Source of the DNA: Siccibacter turicensis LMG 23730
Lineage (GTDB): Bacteria > Pseudomonadota > Gammaproteobacteria > Enterobacterales > Enterobacteriaceae
Length of the DNA: 64,000 nt
Assembly (NCBI RefSeq): GCF_000463155.2
Contig: NZ_AWFZ01000002.1
Coordinates: 62,001-126,000 of the forward strand
Reading direction: 5' to 3'
This document shows, piece by piece, positions 10,679-19,799 of the stretch. Both the position numbers and the translations under genes were made by a program. The notes under the pieces are model-generated. The model searched no databases, was not told the DNA's origin, and worked only from the letters and a program-made list of their open reading frames with translations. Position 1 is the stretch's first letter. Each line of letters starts with the position of its first letter.

Positions 10679-11647
10679 TTAACTAAAATTATTGCTATTC
10701 AGAGCTTCTAAAACAGTGCTGGCGGAGAGATCCACCAATAGTTTTGACGGTGAACAACATGCGATCTGGTTTTTTCCGTAACCACCAATCAGCCCCGGGT
10801 CCGTTGGGCCATAAAGTGTAATGTTGGGTCGATCCAGCGCCGCCGTAAGATGGCTTAAACCGGTATCAACCGACACCACGAATTTTGCGCCTGCCAGTAC
10901 GCGGGCAACCTGATCCAGGTTCATGCGCGGCAGCACATCGACATACTCAAAGCCCTCTGCCAGTCGCTTTGCACGCGCTTCTTCATGGGGGGCGCCCCAC
11001 GGCAATTTTATGCGCAGGCCGCTGTCGGCGAGCAGGCTGATGAGCTCACGCCAGTGCGTTTCCGGCCAGTGTTTGTCATCCCGGGTCGTGGCATGCAGAA
11101 ACACGGCGTAAGGCGCCGCACTGTCATCGGCACGGTTCAGGAAATGTTGAGCGATAGCGTAATCGCCCTGAGCGTCAGGCCGGGCGTAGCCAAGGCTTTT
11201 GGCAAACAGCTCACGGGTGCGTTCGACGGCGTGCTGTGCTTTGGGAATGGCGTGCCGACGATTATAGAACAGGCTGGCCAGCGGCTCGCGTGCGCTCTGC
11301 CAGTCCATACCGTGCTTCACACCCGCTGCCAGGCGCGTCACCAGCGCAGCGCTCTTCACCAGCCCCTGGGCATCAATCACCGCATCGTATGTCACTTCAC
11401 GCAGCGAGGCGCGGAACGCGCGGCGCTCGGCCTTTATCGGTGCGGAAAACCACGCTTTACGCCAGCGGCGTATCGCCACGGGAATGACGCGCTCGACGGC
11501 CGGATGCCAGGAGGGGATCTGCGCGAAACCCTCTTCAACCACCCAGTCAAAACGAATACCGGGCAGTGCCCGCGCCGCATCGGTAAGCGCGGGCAGCGTA
11601 TGGAGTACATCCCCCATGGACGAGGTTTTTACGATAAGTACCCGCAT
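10679..11647 (-). CDS. waaC: LPS heptosyltransferase I
   Basis: GT9 enzyme adding the first L-glycero-D-manno-heptose to Kdo of Kdo2-lipid A. At 322 residues it is close to the E. coli length (319). The N-terminus RVLIVKTSSMGDVLHTLPALTDA contains the catalytic-region Asp of WaaC, and the C-terminal domain has VVSVDTGLSHLTAALD and ITLYGPTDPGLIGGYG, the ADP-heptose site. Only three bases separate it from the waaF stop, which implies coupled translation. Confidence 0.97.
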   Translation of the reverse strand: MRVLIVKTSSMGDVLHTLPALTDAARALPGIRFDWVVEEGFAQIPSWHPAVERVIPVAIRRWRKAWFSAPIKAERRAFRASLREVTYDAVIDAQGLVKSAALVTRLAAGVKHGMDWQSAREPLASLFYNRRHAIPKAQHAVERTRELFAKSLGYARPDAQGDYAIAQHFLNRADDSAAPYAVFLHATTRDDKHWPETHWRELISLLADSGLRIKLPWGAPHEEARAKRLAEGFEYVDVLPRMNLDQVARVLAGAKFVVSVDTGLSHLTAALDRPNITLYGPTDPGLIGGYGKNQIACCSPSKLLVDLSASTVLEALNSNNFS

Positions 11648-11650
11648 CGC

Positions 11651-12697
11651 TTACCCTTCCTGCTCAAGCAGCAGTGGGTTCAGGGTTTCCAGTACGCGTT
11701 GCGGGGTGATATCGATCAGGCTCTGATGATAACCCTCCGCCGCATCGCCCTTACGCACTTTGTGATATCCCGAAATCAGCCGGATAACGCGCGCCTTATG
11801 GGACAACGGCGGCGTGAAGTCCGGACTGCTTGGTCCGTAGAGGGCAACCAGCGGGCGATCCAGCGCGGCGGCGACATGCATCAGGCCAGAATCATTTGTC
11901 ACCATAGCATTACAGGCTGCGATAAGCACCACGGCCTGCTCCAGCTCGGTTTCCCCCGCCAGATTGCGGCACCATGCCTGCTGTTCCGTGGTCAGGGACG
12001 CAAGGATTTCATTGCCGGCATCGTGATCTTTCGCTGAACCGAACAGCGCAATCTGATAACCCTCATCAATGAGTTCAGCGGCCAGCGTGGCGTAGTGATA
12101 GTGCGGCCAGCGTTTTGCCGGGCCAAATTCAGCACCGGGGCAAAAACCAATCAGCTGGCGTTCATCAGAGAGGCCAAAGGTCTTACGCATCTGCACGCAC
12201 TCTTCTGCGCTGACCTGCAGCTTCGGCCACAGCAGCGGCTGAGGCAGATCGCTGGCGTTCTGCATTACGCCTTTATCCCACGCCAGTGCGACGTAGCGTT
12301 CGACCATAAGCGGCCAGGCCTGTTTATCAAGCGGGCGCGCGTCGTTGAGCAGAATATAACGCATCTCGCCGCGCCAGCCGGTGCGCAGCGGAATGCCGGC
12401 GAAGAAGGGGATTAACGCGGATTTGAACGAACCGGGCAGCACGTAGGCGCGATCGTAGCCGCGATGACGCAGGCTGCGGCCGAGCCGGCGACGCTCGCCG
12501 ATTTCCAGCGCGCCATGGCCCAGCGGCATGGCGATGGCCTCGTTCACTTCCGGCATGCGGGAGAGCAGCGGACGGCACCACGCGGGTGCCATCACATCAA
12601 TGACCGCGTCAGGGAAGCGCGCCTTAAGGGTCCGGTACAGACTCTGCGACATCATCATGTCGCCCACCCACGACGGGCCAATCACCAGAATTTTCAT
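11651..12697 (-). CDS. waaF: LPS heptosyltransferase II
   Basis: GT9 enzyme adding heptose II to heptose I of the inner core. The 348-residue product has the expected length and the motifs KILVIGPSWVGDMMMSQSL at the N-terminus, GFCPGAEFGPAKRWPHYHYA in the middle and AMVTNDSGLMHVAAALDRP plus YGPSSPDFTPPLS near the C-terminus. It is the second gene of the leftward operon, nine bases after hldD. Confidence 0.98.
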   Translation of the reverse strand: MKILVIGPSWVGDMMMSQSLYRTLKARFPDAVIDVMAPAWCRPLLSRMPEVNEAIAMPLGHGALEIGERRRLGRSLRHRGYDRAYVLPGSFKSALIPFFAGIPLRTGWRGEMRYILLNDARPLDKQAWPLMVERYVALAWDKGVMQNASDLPQPLLWPKLQVSAEECVQMRKTFGLSDERQLIGFCPGAEFGPAKRWPHYHYATLAAELIDEGYQIALFGSAKDHDAGNEILASLTTEQQAWCRNLAGETELEQAVVLIAACNAMVTNDSGLMHVAAALDRPLVALYGPSSPDFTPPLSHKARVIRLISGYHKVRKGDAAEGYHQSLIDITPQRVLETLNPLLLEQEG

Positions 12698-12706
12698 ACG
12701 CTGTGC

Positions 12707-13639
12707 TTACGCGTCACGGTTGAGCCAGGCCATGTACTCCGTCACGCCTTCGGCGACGGTTTTGAACGGCTTGTCGTAGCCCGCGGCGCGCAGGTTGGTC
12801 AGATCGGCCTGAGTAAACGCCTGGTAGCGGCCTTTCAGTTTTTCCGGGAACGGAATGTACTCGAGGCTGCCTTTTTTATGGAACGCCAGCGCTGCATCGG
12901 CAACGGCCTGGAAGGATTCGGCACGGCCGGTACCGCAGTTGAAGATGCCGGATACGCCGTTCTGCCAGAACCACAGGTTCACCGCGGCCACATCGCCAAC
13001 GTAGATGAAGTCACGCTTGAAGCCATCGCTGCCTTCGAACAGTTTCGGGCTTTCGCCGTTGTTCAGCTGGGTGTTGAGATGGAACGCGACGCTCGCCATG
13101 CTGCCTTTGTGACCTTCACGTGGCCCGTAGACGTTGAAGTAGCGGAAACCGACGATCTGTGAGGTGGCTTCCGGCAGGATCTGGCGCACGTACTCGTCAA
13201 ACAGGAACTTGGAGTAGCCGTAAACGTTAAGCGGCTGCTCATACTCGCGGGATTCGATAAAGTTGCTGGTACGCCCGCCGTAAGTGGCGGCGGAAGAGGC
13301 GTACAGGAACGGGATCTCACGCTCCATGCAGTAGTGCAGCACTTCTTTAGAGTACTGATAGTTGTTATCCATCATGTACTTGCCATCCCACTCCGTGGTG
13401 GACGAGCAGGCGCCTTCATGGAATACCGCTTCGATGTCGCCGAACTCTTCACCCGCCATCACCTGAATCAGGAAGTCTTCCTTATCCATGTAATCAGCAA
13501 TGTTCAAATCCACCAGGTTGACGAATTTGGTCCCGTCTTTCAGGTTGTCGACCACCAGGATGTCGGTGATACCCATATCGTTCAGAGACTTAACAATGTT
13601 GCTGCCGATGAAGCCGGCGCCGCCGGTAACAATGATCAT
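12707..13639 (-). CDS. hldD: ADP-L-glycero-D-manno-heptose-6-epimerase
   Basis: NADP-dependent epimerase of the extended short-chain dehydrogenase family that converts ADP-D-glycero- to ADP-L-glycero-D-manno-heptose, the substrate of WaaC, WaaF and WaaQ. The protein has 310 residues as in E. coli. It begins [16 protein letters not shown] with the GxxGxxG dinucleotide motif and has SSAATYGG and the catalytic YGYSKFLFD (YxxxK). I start it at the ATG at 13639; the frame stays open 15 codons upstream, but only this start matches the family. It is the first gene of the leftward core operon and diverges from kbl. Confidence 0.98.
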   Translation of the reverse strand: MIIVTGGAGFIGSNIVKSLNDMGITDILVVDNLKDGTKFVNLVDLNIADYMDKEDFLIQVMAGEEFGDIEAVFHEGACSSTTEWDGKYMMDNNYQYSKEVLHYCMEREIPFLYASSAATYGGRTSNFIESREYEQPLNVYGYSKFLFDEYVRQILPEATSQIVGFRYFNVYGPREGHKGSMASVAFHLNTQLNNGESPKLFEGSDGFKRDFIYVGDVAAVNLWFWQNGVSGIFNCGTGRAESFQAVADAALAFHKKGSLEYIPFPEKLKGRYQAFTQADLTNLRAAGYDKPFKTVAEGVTEYMAWLNRDA

Positions 13640-13857
13640 AAGCGTAACCTTTAATACATGACGACCTGAGACGATCTCAGGCACTACTGTTTCTTATCAT
13701 ACCATTTCCCTGTTTTGTTGACCTTCTCAATGTCATACAGGTTACTTTGTCACGTGATTTATGCTGCAAAACGAAGAATCGGTAAATCGTCATCTCGTAT
13801 CACGTTGTACCTTTAGGTAATAATACGTGCCGAACTTTGCCAGTCTGGAGAATCGCA

Positions 13858-15054
13858 ATGCGAGGGGATTTTTACCAACAGTTGTCTGCCGACCTTGATA
13901 CCGCAAGGGCGGAAGGGTTGTTTAAAGAAGAGCGCATTATCACATCGGCGCAGCAGGCTGATATCACTGTGGCTGATGGAAGCCACGTCATTAACTTTTG
14001 CGCCAATAACTATCTGGGGCTTGCCAACCATCCGGCGCTGATTGCGGCGGCAAAAGCGGGCATGGATACGCACGGTTTTGGCATGGCGTCGGTGCGCTTC
14101 ATCTGTGGGACGCAGGACAGCCACAAACAGCTCGAACAAAAGCTGGCCGCGTTTCTCGGTATGGAGGATGCGATTCTCTACTCTTCCTGCTTCGATGCGA
14201 ACGGCGGCCTGTTTGAGACGCTGCTCGGGCCTGAAGATGCCATTATTTCTGACGCGCTGAACCACGCCTCCATCATTGATGGGGTGCGCCTGTGTAAGGC
14301 GAAGCGTTACCGCTATGCCAATAACGATATGCAGGAGCTGGAAGCACGTCTGAAAGAGGCGCGTGAAGCGGGCGCGCGGCATGTCATGATTGCCACCGAC
14401 GGCGTGTTCTCCATGGACGGCGTGATCGCCAACCTGAAGGGCGTGTGCGACCTGGCGGATCGGTATGATGCGCTGGTCATGGTGGATGACTCCCACGCGG
14501 TCGGCTTTGTCGGTGAAAACGGACGCGGCACCCACGAATACTGCGAGGTCATGGGGCGCGTCGATATCATCACCGGTACACTCGGCAAAGCGCTGGGCGG
14601 TGCGTCGGGCGGCTACACCGCCGCACGTAAAGAGGTAGTGGAGTGGCTGCGTCAGCGCTCACGTCCGTACCTGTTCTCCAACTCGCTGGCGCCAGCCATC
14701 GTGTCTGCCTCAATCCAGGTGCTGGAGATGCTCGAGTCCGGCGCAGAGCTGCGTAACCGGCTGTGGAACAACGCCCGTCTGTTCCGCGAAAAAATGTCAG
14801 CGGCAGGGTTCACCCTGGCCGGAGCCGATCACGCCATCATCCCGGTGATGCTCGGCGACGCGAGCGTGGCGCAGCAGTTTGCCCGCGAGCTGCAAAAAGA
14901 GGGTATCTACGTCACCGGATTCTTCTATCCGGTGGTGCCAAAAGGCCAGGCGCGTATTCGCACGCAGATGTCTGCGGCGCACACCCCTGAGCAGATTGAA
15001 CGTGCGGTCGATGCGTTTATCCGCATTGGTAAACAGTTACATGTGATTGCCTGA
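13858..15054 (+). CDS. kbl: 2-amino-3-ketobutyrate CoA ligase (glycine C-acetyltransferase)
   Basis: PLP-dependent alpha-oxoamine synthase that cleaves 2-amino-3-ketobutyrate with CoA to glycine and acetyl-CoA, the second step of threonine degradation. The 398-residue length equals that of E. coli. Visible are [15 protein letters not shown], the [10 protein letters not shown] cofactor motif and the PLP lysine in [15 protein letters not shown]. The ATG at 13858 is preceded by CTGGAGAAT, a good ribosome binding site, and is preferred over an upstream start that adds seven residues. Nine bases separate it from tdh. Confidence 0.98.
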   Translation: MRGDFYQQLSADLDTARAEGLFKEERIITSAQQADITVADGSHVINFCANNYLGLANHPALIAAAKAGMDTHGFGMASVRFICGTQDSHKQLEQKLAAFLGMEDAILYSSCFDANGGLFETLLGPEDAIISDALNHASIIDGVRLCKAKRYRYANNDMQELEARLKEAREAGARHVMIATDGVFSMDGVIANLKGVCDLADRYDALVMVDDSHAVGFVGENGRGTHEYCEVMGRVDIITGTLGKALGGASGGYTAARKEVVEWLRQRSRPYLFSNSLAPAIVSASIQVLEMLESGAELRNRLWNNARLFREKMSAAGFTLAGADHAIIPVMLGDASVAQQFARELQKEGIYVTGFFYPVVPKGQARIRTQMSAAHTPEQIERAVDAFIRIGKQLHVIA

Positions 15055-15063
15055 GGGCGTGGA

Positions 15064-16089
15064 ATGAAAGCATTAGCGAAACTGAAAGCGGAAGAAGGCA
15101 TCTGGATGACCGATGCGCCAAAACCAGAGATGGGCCACAACGATCTGCTGATTAAAATCCGCAAGTCTGCCATCTGCGGGACCGACGTGCACATCTACAA
15201 CTGGGATGAGTGGTCGCAGAAGACGATCCCGGTACCGATGGTAGTGGGCCACGAGTACGTAGGGGAAGTGGTTGGTATCGGTCAGGAAGTAAAAGGGTTT
15301 TCTATCGGCGATCGCGTGTCCGGCGAAGGACATATCACCTGCGGCCACTGCCGTAACTGTCGCGGCGGGCGTACCCATCTGTGCCGCAACACCGTGGGCG
15401 TCGGGGTTAACCGTCCTGGCAGCTTTGCCGAGTATCTGGTGATCCCGGCGTTCAACGCCTTTAAGATCCCGGATAACATCTCCGATGATTTGGCCGCTAT
15501 TTTCGATCCGTTCGGCAACGCGGTGCACACGGCGCTCTCCTTCGATCTGGTTGGCGAAGATGTGCTGGTGGCGGGCGCTGGCCCAATCGGCATCATGGCC
15601 GCGGCGGTGGCGAAACACGTTGGTGCACGTAACGTGGTGATTACCGATGTGAACGAATACCGCCTCGATCTGGCTCGCAAAATGGGCGTCACCCGCGCGG
15701 TGAACGTGGCCAGTGAAAACCTGCACGACGTCATGGACGAACTGGGCATGACCGAGGGCTTTGACGTGGGTCTGGAGATGTCCGGTGCGCCGCCAGCGTT
15801 TCGTGCCATGCTTGATACCATGAACCACGGTGGCCGCATTGCGCTACTGGGGATCCCCCCGTCTGACATGGCTATCGACTGGAACAAGGTGATCTTCAAA
15901 GGGCTGTTCATCAAAGGCATCTATGGCCGTGAGATGTTCGAAACCTGGTACAAAATGGCAGCGCTGATTCAGTCCGGTCTGGACTTAACACCGTTGATTA
16001 CGCATCACTTTTCCATCGATGAGTTCCAGAAAGGATTCGATGCGATGCGCTCGGGTCAGTCAGGTAAGGTCATCCTTAACTGGGATTAA
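15064..16089 (+). CDS. tdh: L-threonine 3-dehydrogenase
   Basis: Zinc-dependent medium-chain dehydrogenase that oxidises L-threonine to 2-amino-3-ketobutyrate with NAD, supplying Kbl. The 341 residues equal E. coli Tdh. Catalytic zinc ligand Cys38 lies in [14 protein letters not shown]; the structural zinc lobe is [15 protein letters not shown]; the NAD-binding motif is [12 protein letters not shown]. It is the second gene of the kbl-tdh operon and ends at a rho-independent terminator. Confidence 0.99.
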   Translation: MKALAKLKAEEGIWMTDAPKPEMGHNDLLIKIRKSAICGTDVHIYNWDEWSQKTIPVPMVVGHEYVGEVVGIGQEVKGFSIGDRVSGEGHITCGHCRNCRGGRTHLCRNTVGVGVNRPGSFAEYLVIPAFNAFKIPDNISDDLAAIFDPFGNAVHTALSFDLVGEDVLVAGAGPIGIMAAAVAKHVGARNVVITDVNEYRLDLARKMGVTRAVNVASENLHDVMDELGMTEGFDVGLEMSGAPPAFRAMLDTMNHGGRIALLGIPPSDMAIDWNKVIFKGLFIKGIYGREMFETWYKMAALIQSGLDLTPLITHHFSIDEFQKGFDAMRSGQSGKVILNWD

Positions 16090-16096
16090 AAAAACA

Positions 16097-16122
16097 GGGG
16101 CCGCACGTCGGCCCTTATTTTA
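16097..16122 (+). terminator. Rho-independent terminator of kbl-tdh
   Basis: Stem GGGCCG / CGGCCC with a five-base loop, followed by TTATTTTATT, begins eight bases after the tdh stop. Confidence 0.8.
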
Positions 16123-16474
16123 TTAACGGCTGCTATATTTTCCCTCCCCCATGCTTTACGCCAGGTTTTATCTGAATATCACCTGAAAGAATTATCTTAA
16201 ATTCTCACTTATTCGGGTAAATTCCTGTCAATGTCATAAATAATTCGTAATTGCGCATTACTCTTATAGAGCTGGATGCGTTCGGCGGTTATCGTGGAAA
16301 GTATGTATCGCTTAATCATGGACTAAAAATAATTAGGGATCGTTATCTTATTGTTATCGATGAGACGACGAGGAATAACGCCTGCGCCAAAAACTGGTTG
16401 CGCTTAATTATTCTCTAAGGAAAAGCAGATAAAACATAACGTCAGAAAACTGGTTACCCCGGAAATAAAACTTT
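16123..16474. other. tdh-waaH intergenic region
   Basis: About 350 AT-rich bases with no credible gene. They should hold the waaH promoter. In E. coli waaH is controlled by PhoB through a Pho box (two CTGTCAT repeats 11 bases apart). Here the closest matches are CTGTCAA at 16225-16231 and ATGTCAT at 16231-16237, which overlap instead of being spaced 11 apart, so a classical Pho box is not evident. The waaH ribosome binding site appears to be the CGGAAA shortly before the ATG. Confidence 0.45.
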
Positions 16475-17506
16475 ATGAATGATAGCCCGAAACTCAGTGT
16501 CATCATCCCGCTGTACAACGCCGGCGAGCATTTCGCGGCCTGTATGGATTCGCTGTTGGCGCAAACCTGGACGGCGCTGGAAATCATCATTGTGAATGAC
16601 GGTTCGACGGACAATTCCGCCAGCATTGCACAGGCTTACGCCGATGCGCATTCACATATCCGTGTTATTCATCAGTCTAACGCCGGGGCCTCGGTTGCCC
16701 GAAATCGCGGTGTTGAGGCGGCGACCGGCGACTATGTCGCGTTTGTTGATGCTGACGATCTTCTCTATCCACGCATGTATGAAACCCTGATGGGGATGGC
16801 GCTCAGGGATGATCTGGACGTGGCTCAATGTAACGCGGACTGGAGCGATCGCAGCTCCGGCCATACGTGGCTCTCTATCCCCACCGACCGTCTGACCTCA
16901 ACCGGTGTAATGACCGGGCCAGACTGGCTGCGCAAAGCGCTGGCAACGCGCCGCTGGACGCACGTGGTGTGGATGGGCGTATACCGCCTGAGCCTGATTC
17001 GGGATATCAAATTAACCTTCGTGCCGGGCCTGCATCATCAGGATATTCTCTGGACGACAGAGTTTATGTTTAATGCCCGTCGCGCCCGCTATACGCAGGA
17101 AGCGTATTATAAATATTTTCTCCATAATCAGTCCGTTAGTCGGGTTAAGCGCCAGGGTACGCAGCATGCCCAGTATCAGCGGCACTATATTAAAATTACG
17201 CGCCTGCTGGATAAGCTCAATAATGATTACGCGAATAAAATTCCTGTCTACCCGGAATTTCGCGAGCAGGTAACGCGTGAAGCATTACGCGTGTGCCACT
17301 CGGTACGCAAAGAAAAAGATAACGACATAAAACAGATTATTATCGCGGATATTTTCTCATCCGGTATGTATAAGCGCCTGATTAAAAACGTGCGCACCCC
17401 GAAGCTGGCCTATCAGGCGATGCTGTGGTCATACCGTTTGTATCGCTGGCGTGATAAAAGCGCGTTTGCCCGACGCACGGCGCGGCGCCCGATCCGCGTA
17501 CGCTAA
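16475..17506 (+). CDS. waaH: LPS core glucuronosyltransferase-type GT2 enzyme
   Basis: GT2-fold (GT-A) glycosyltransferase matching E. coli WaaH (YibD), which adds glucuronic acid to heptose III of the inner core under phosphate limitation. The 343-residue protein starts PKLSVIIPLYNAGEHF, has IIIVNDGSTDNSASIAQAYA, the SNAGASVARNRGVE motif and the DxD in YVAFVDADDLLYP. The WTHVVWMGVYRLSLI and GLHHQDILWTTEFMFNA segments are nearly identical to E. coli. It lies outside the waa cluster, between tdh and yibQ as in E. coli. Activity is inferred from the ortholog. Confidence 0.92.
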   Translation: MNDSPKLSVIIPLYNAGEHFAACMDSLLAQTWTALEIIIVNDGSTDNSASIAQAYADAHSHIRVIHQSNAGASVARNRGVEAATGDYVAFVDADDLLYPRMYETLMGMALRDDLDVAQCNADWSDRSSGHTWLSIPTDRLTSTGVMTGPDWLRKALATRRWTHVVWMGVYRLSLIRDIKLTFVPGLHHQDILWTTEFMFNARRARYTQEAYYKYFLHNQSVSRVKRQGTQHAQYQRHYIKITRLLDKLNNDYANKIPVYPEFREQVTREALRVCHSVRKEKDNDIKQIIIADIFSSGMYKRLIKNVRTPKLAYQAMLWSYRLYRWRDKSAFARRTARRPIRVR

Positions 17507-17511
17507 AAATA

Positions 17512-17537
17512 AAAAACGGCCCCTTGGGGCCGTTTTT
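17512..17537. terminator. Bidirectional terminator between waaH and yibQ
   Basis: AAAAACGGCCCC TT GGGGCCGTTTTT is a perfect palindromic hairpin with A and T tracts on both sides, placed between the convergent waaH and yibQ stops, so it can serve both. Confidence 0.92.
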
Positions 17538-17556
17538 GCATTCTGATGTGCGGGTC

Positions 17557-18504
17557 TTAACGCTGCGTATTTCCCCACCCTTTCCACTGGTGCTCGATAT
17601 ATTTCACCAGCGCACTTTGGCTGATACTTTCACCCAGTACGGCAAAGTAACGTCCGACGTACACCGGTTCCAGCGGCTGTTTCGGTTTACAAAGCTGCAC
17701 ACCTTTGAACGGGTTACGCGGGGCGGCAGGCTTTTCAGACCGCGGCGGCGGTGGCGTTGCCGGGGTGGAGGTGTCGACCTGCGGCTCGTTCAACAGGCTG
17801 CTCGGCCTTACCAGCGTAATATCATCCGGCAAGCTGTACACCATCTGCTGCAGAACCCGTACCGTTGTGGGGTGCGGGTGACCAATGGCGATGGCCGATC
17901 CGTTGCGCCGCGCCAGCGCGACCGCACGGTTAAACTGGACGCGAATATCGGCTTCCTTCTGGGTGTCGTCGAGAAAGACCTTACGCTTGATGACCTTCAC
18001 GCCGTTACCTGCTGCCGCGCGCATCGACTGGCTGTTGCCGATGGTCATGCTGTCCAGGAAATAGAGGTTGTAACGGCTCAGGGCCTGCATCACCTTTTGC
18101 ATCCCGAACAGGCTGGAGGTCATGGCGCTACCCATGTGGTTATTCAGCCCCACGGCGCCGGGGACGCGGTTTACCGCCTCGCGGATGATGCGCTCGATTT
18201 CATCGCTGCTCATATCCGGGCGCAGCGTGTCCTTCTCCAGCGGCTGCTTGCTGAGCGGCGCCATCGGCAGGTGAATCAAGACTTCATGTCCGCTCTGATG
18301 CGCTTTGGTCGCCATCTCATGCGCGTGTGGCGCATTCGGCAGAACAGCAACGGAAACGGCGGAGGGAAGGGCGAGGATCTGATTTTCGGTCTGCGGACGA
18401 TAACCGAAGTCATCAATCACAATGGCGAGCTTACCTGCCAACACCGGGGGAACCAGCAGAAGCGTACTGACTACCGCGACAAAAAGGTGACGAAACTGAA
18501 GCAA
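17557..18504 (-). CDS. yibQ: Divergent polysaccharide deacetylase family protein
   Basis: Predicted periplasmic protein of the divergent polysaccharide deacetylase (DUF610) family; no enzymatic activity is firmly known to me. The 315-residue product has a signal peptide (cleavage near LVPPVLAGK), then KLAIVIDDFGYRP with the two aspartates of the deacetylase fold, VLIHLPMAPLSKQP and GVNNHMGS-like (here GLNNHMGSAMT) histidine motifs, and a proline-rich tail near residues 245-265. It follows envC by three bases and ends the gpmM-envC-yibQ operon. Confidence 0.92.
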   Translation of the reverse strand: MLQFRHLFVAVVSTLLLVPPVLAGKLAIVIDDFGYRPQTENQILALPSAVSVAVLPNAPHAHEMATKAHQSGHEVLIHLPMAPLSKQPLEKDTLRPDMSSDEIERIIREAVNRVPGAVGLNNHMGSAMTSSLFGMQKVMQALSRYNLYFLDSMTIGNSQSMRAAAGNGVKVIKRKVFLDDTQKEADIRVQFNRAVALARRNGSAIAIGHPHPTTVRVLQQMVYSLPDDITLVRPSSLLNEPQVDTSTPATPPPPRSEKPAAPRNPFKGVQLCKPKQPLEPVYVGRYFAVLGESISQSALVKYIEHQWKGWGNTQR

Positions 18505-18507
18505 AAC

Positions 18508-19791
18508 TTATCTTCCCAGCCATGGTTGCGGATTAACGGCCTGTCCCTGACGACGAATTTCGAAATAGAGTGATGGTCGACCCTGACCACCGCTGCTGCC
18601 GACAAGCGCGATCGGCTGACCTGCGCGAACCTGCGTGCCGACATTAACCAGCGCACTCTGGTTGTAACCGTAGAGGCTCATATCCCCTTTACCGTGTTCC
18701 ACCACGACCACCAGCCCGTAACCCTGTAGCCAGTCGGCGAGGATAACGCGTCCATCAGCAATGGCTTTCACTTCTGTGCCTTCTGAGGCACCGATTACAA
18801 TCCCCTTCCACCGTAGCTCACCCTGCAGCTGTTCGCCATAGCGATGCAGCAATGTTCCGCGTACCGGCCAGTAAGCCTGGCCGCGCGGCGAGCCAAGCCC
18901 GCCGGTACGTGACATAAGTGAGCGTTCGCTTTCAGTCGGTTTATAGGTGGTGCCTTTACGCGTCGCTTCCTGCTGACGGTTACGCACTTTTTCCGCTTCC
19001 GCGGCTTCCCGCTGGGCGCGAGCTTTCGCCGCGGCTTCTGCGCGGGCAATGCGATCCCGCAGACGGGATTCGTTGGCACGCAGTTCGCTCAGCTGCTGCT
19101 GACCCTGTTGAATGGAGGATTCAAGACTGGTGAGGGTTTTCTTACGCTCGGCGCGCGCTTGCTCAAGCTTCGCCTGCTGCGCCTTCTGTTCATACAGTAG
19201 CGTTTGCTGCTGGGTCTGCTTTCCTTCCAGCTCGCGTTTCTGAACGTCCACCTCTTCGCGCGTCTGTTTGAGCTGAGCGATGGTTTCCTGACGCGCCTGG
19301 TTAAGGTAGCCAAAGTACGCCTGCAGACGCTGACCGCGCTGGCTCTCTTCGCCGCTGAGGATTAGCTGTAAACCGGTATGCTGGCCCTGACGAAACGCGG
19401 CATCAAGCTGGGCGGCCAGATTACGTTCCTGCGCGGCTTTCTGCTTTTCGAGCTTCGCCAGCGAAGCGTTCAGCTCCGCAACCTGCGCGTTAATCTGCGT
19501 GAGCGTCGCCTCGGTTTCCCGCAGCTGACGGCTTGCCGCGGCGATGGCCTGATCCTGACTTTTAAGCTGCTCCTGCAGTTTACTGCGCTGCTGTTGCTGC
19601 TGGCGGACGGCACGCTCTTTTTCCGCAATGTCCTGCTGGATAGATTTCAGCTGATCGCGATCGTCAGCGTGGGCGGGAACGGCGCACAGCAATACGCCAG
19701 CGCTGAGCGCGCTGGCGTAGAGCAGGGGCCTGACTGAAAAACGGTTCGCTTTCGTGGCCCATGTTATTGATAAAATCGCCTTTCCCCTCAT
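18508..19791 (-). CDS. envC: Murein hydrolase activator EnvC
   Basis: Periplasmic activator of the division amidases AmiA and AmiB at the septum, linked to FtsEX. The 427-residue form has a signal peptide ending AVPAHA, a long coiled coil (about residues 45-290, rich in Q, E, A and L) and a C-terminal LytM domain. That domain reads EHGKGDMSLYGYNQS, lacking the catalytic histidines of active LytM enzymes, as expected for EnvC. The only ATG (19791) adds residues compared with E. coli; where E. coli EnvC begins, this sequence has no ATG in frame, although an AGGGGAAAGG ribosome-binding-like stretch lies just upstream of that point. The true start is therefore uncertain. It is 8 bases after gpmM. 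Confidence 0.94.
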   Translation of the reverse strand: MRGKAILSITWATKANRFSVRPLLYASALSAGVLLCAVPAHADDRDQLKSIQQDIAEKERAVRQQQQQRSKLQEQLKSQDQAIAAASRQLRETEATLTQINAQVAELNASLAKLEKQKAAQERNLAAQLDAAFRQGQHTGLQLILSGEESQRGQRLQAYFGYLNQARQETIAQLKQTREEVDVQKRELEGKQTQQQTLLYEQKAQQAKLEQARAERKKTLTSLESSIQQGQQQLSELRANESRLRDRIARAEAAAKARAQREAAEAEKVRNRQQEATRKGTTYKPTESERSLMSRTGGLGSPRGQAYWPVRGTLLHRYGEQLQGELRWKGIVIGASEGTEVKAIADGRVILADWLQGYGLVVVVEHGKGDMSLYGYNQSALVNVGTQVRAGQPIALVGSSGGQGRPSLYFEIRRQGQAVNPQPWLGR

Positions 19792-19799
19792 AAGAGGGA

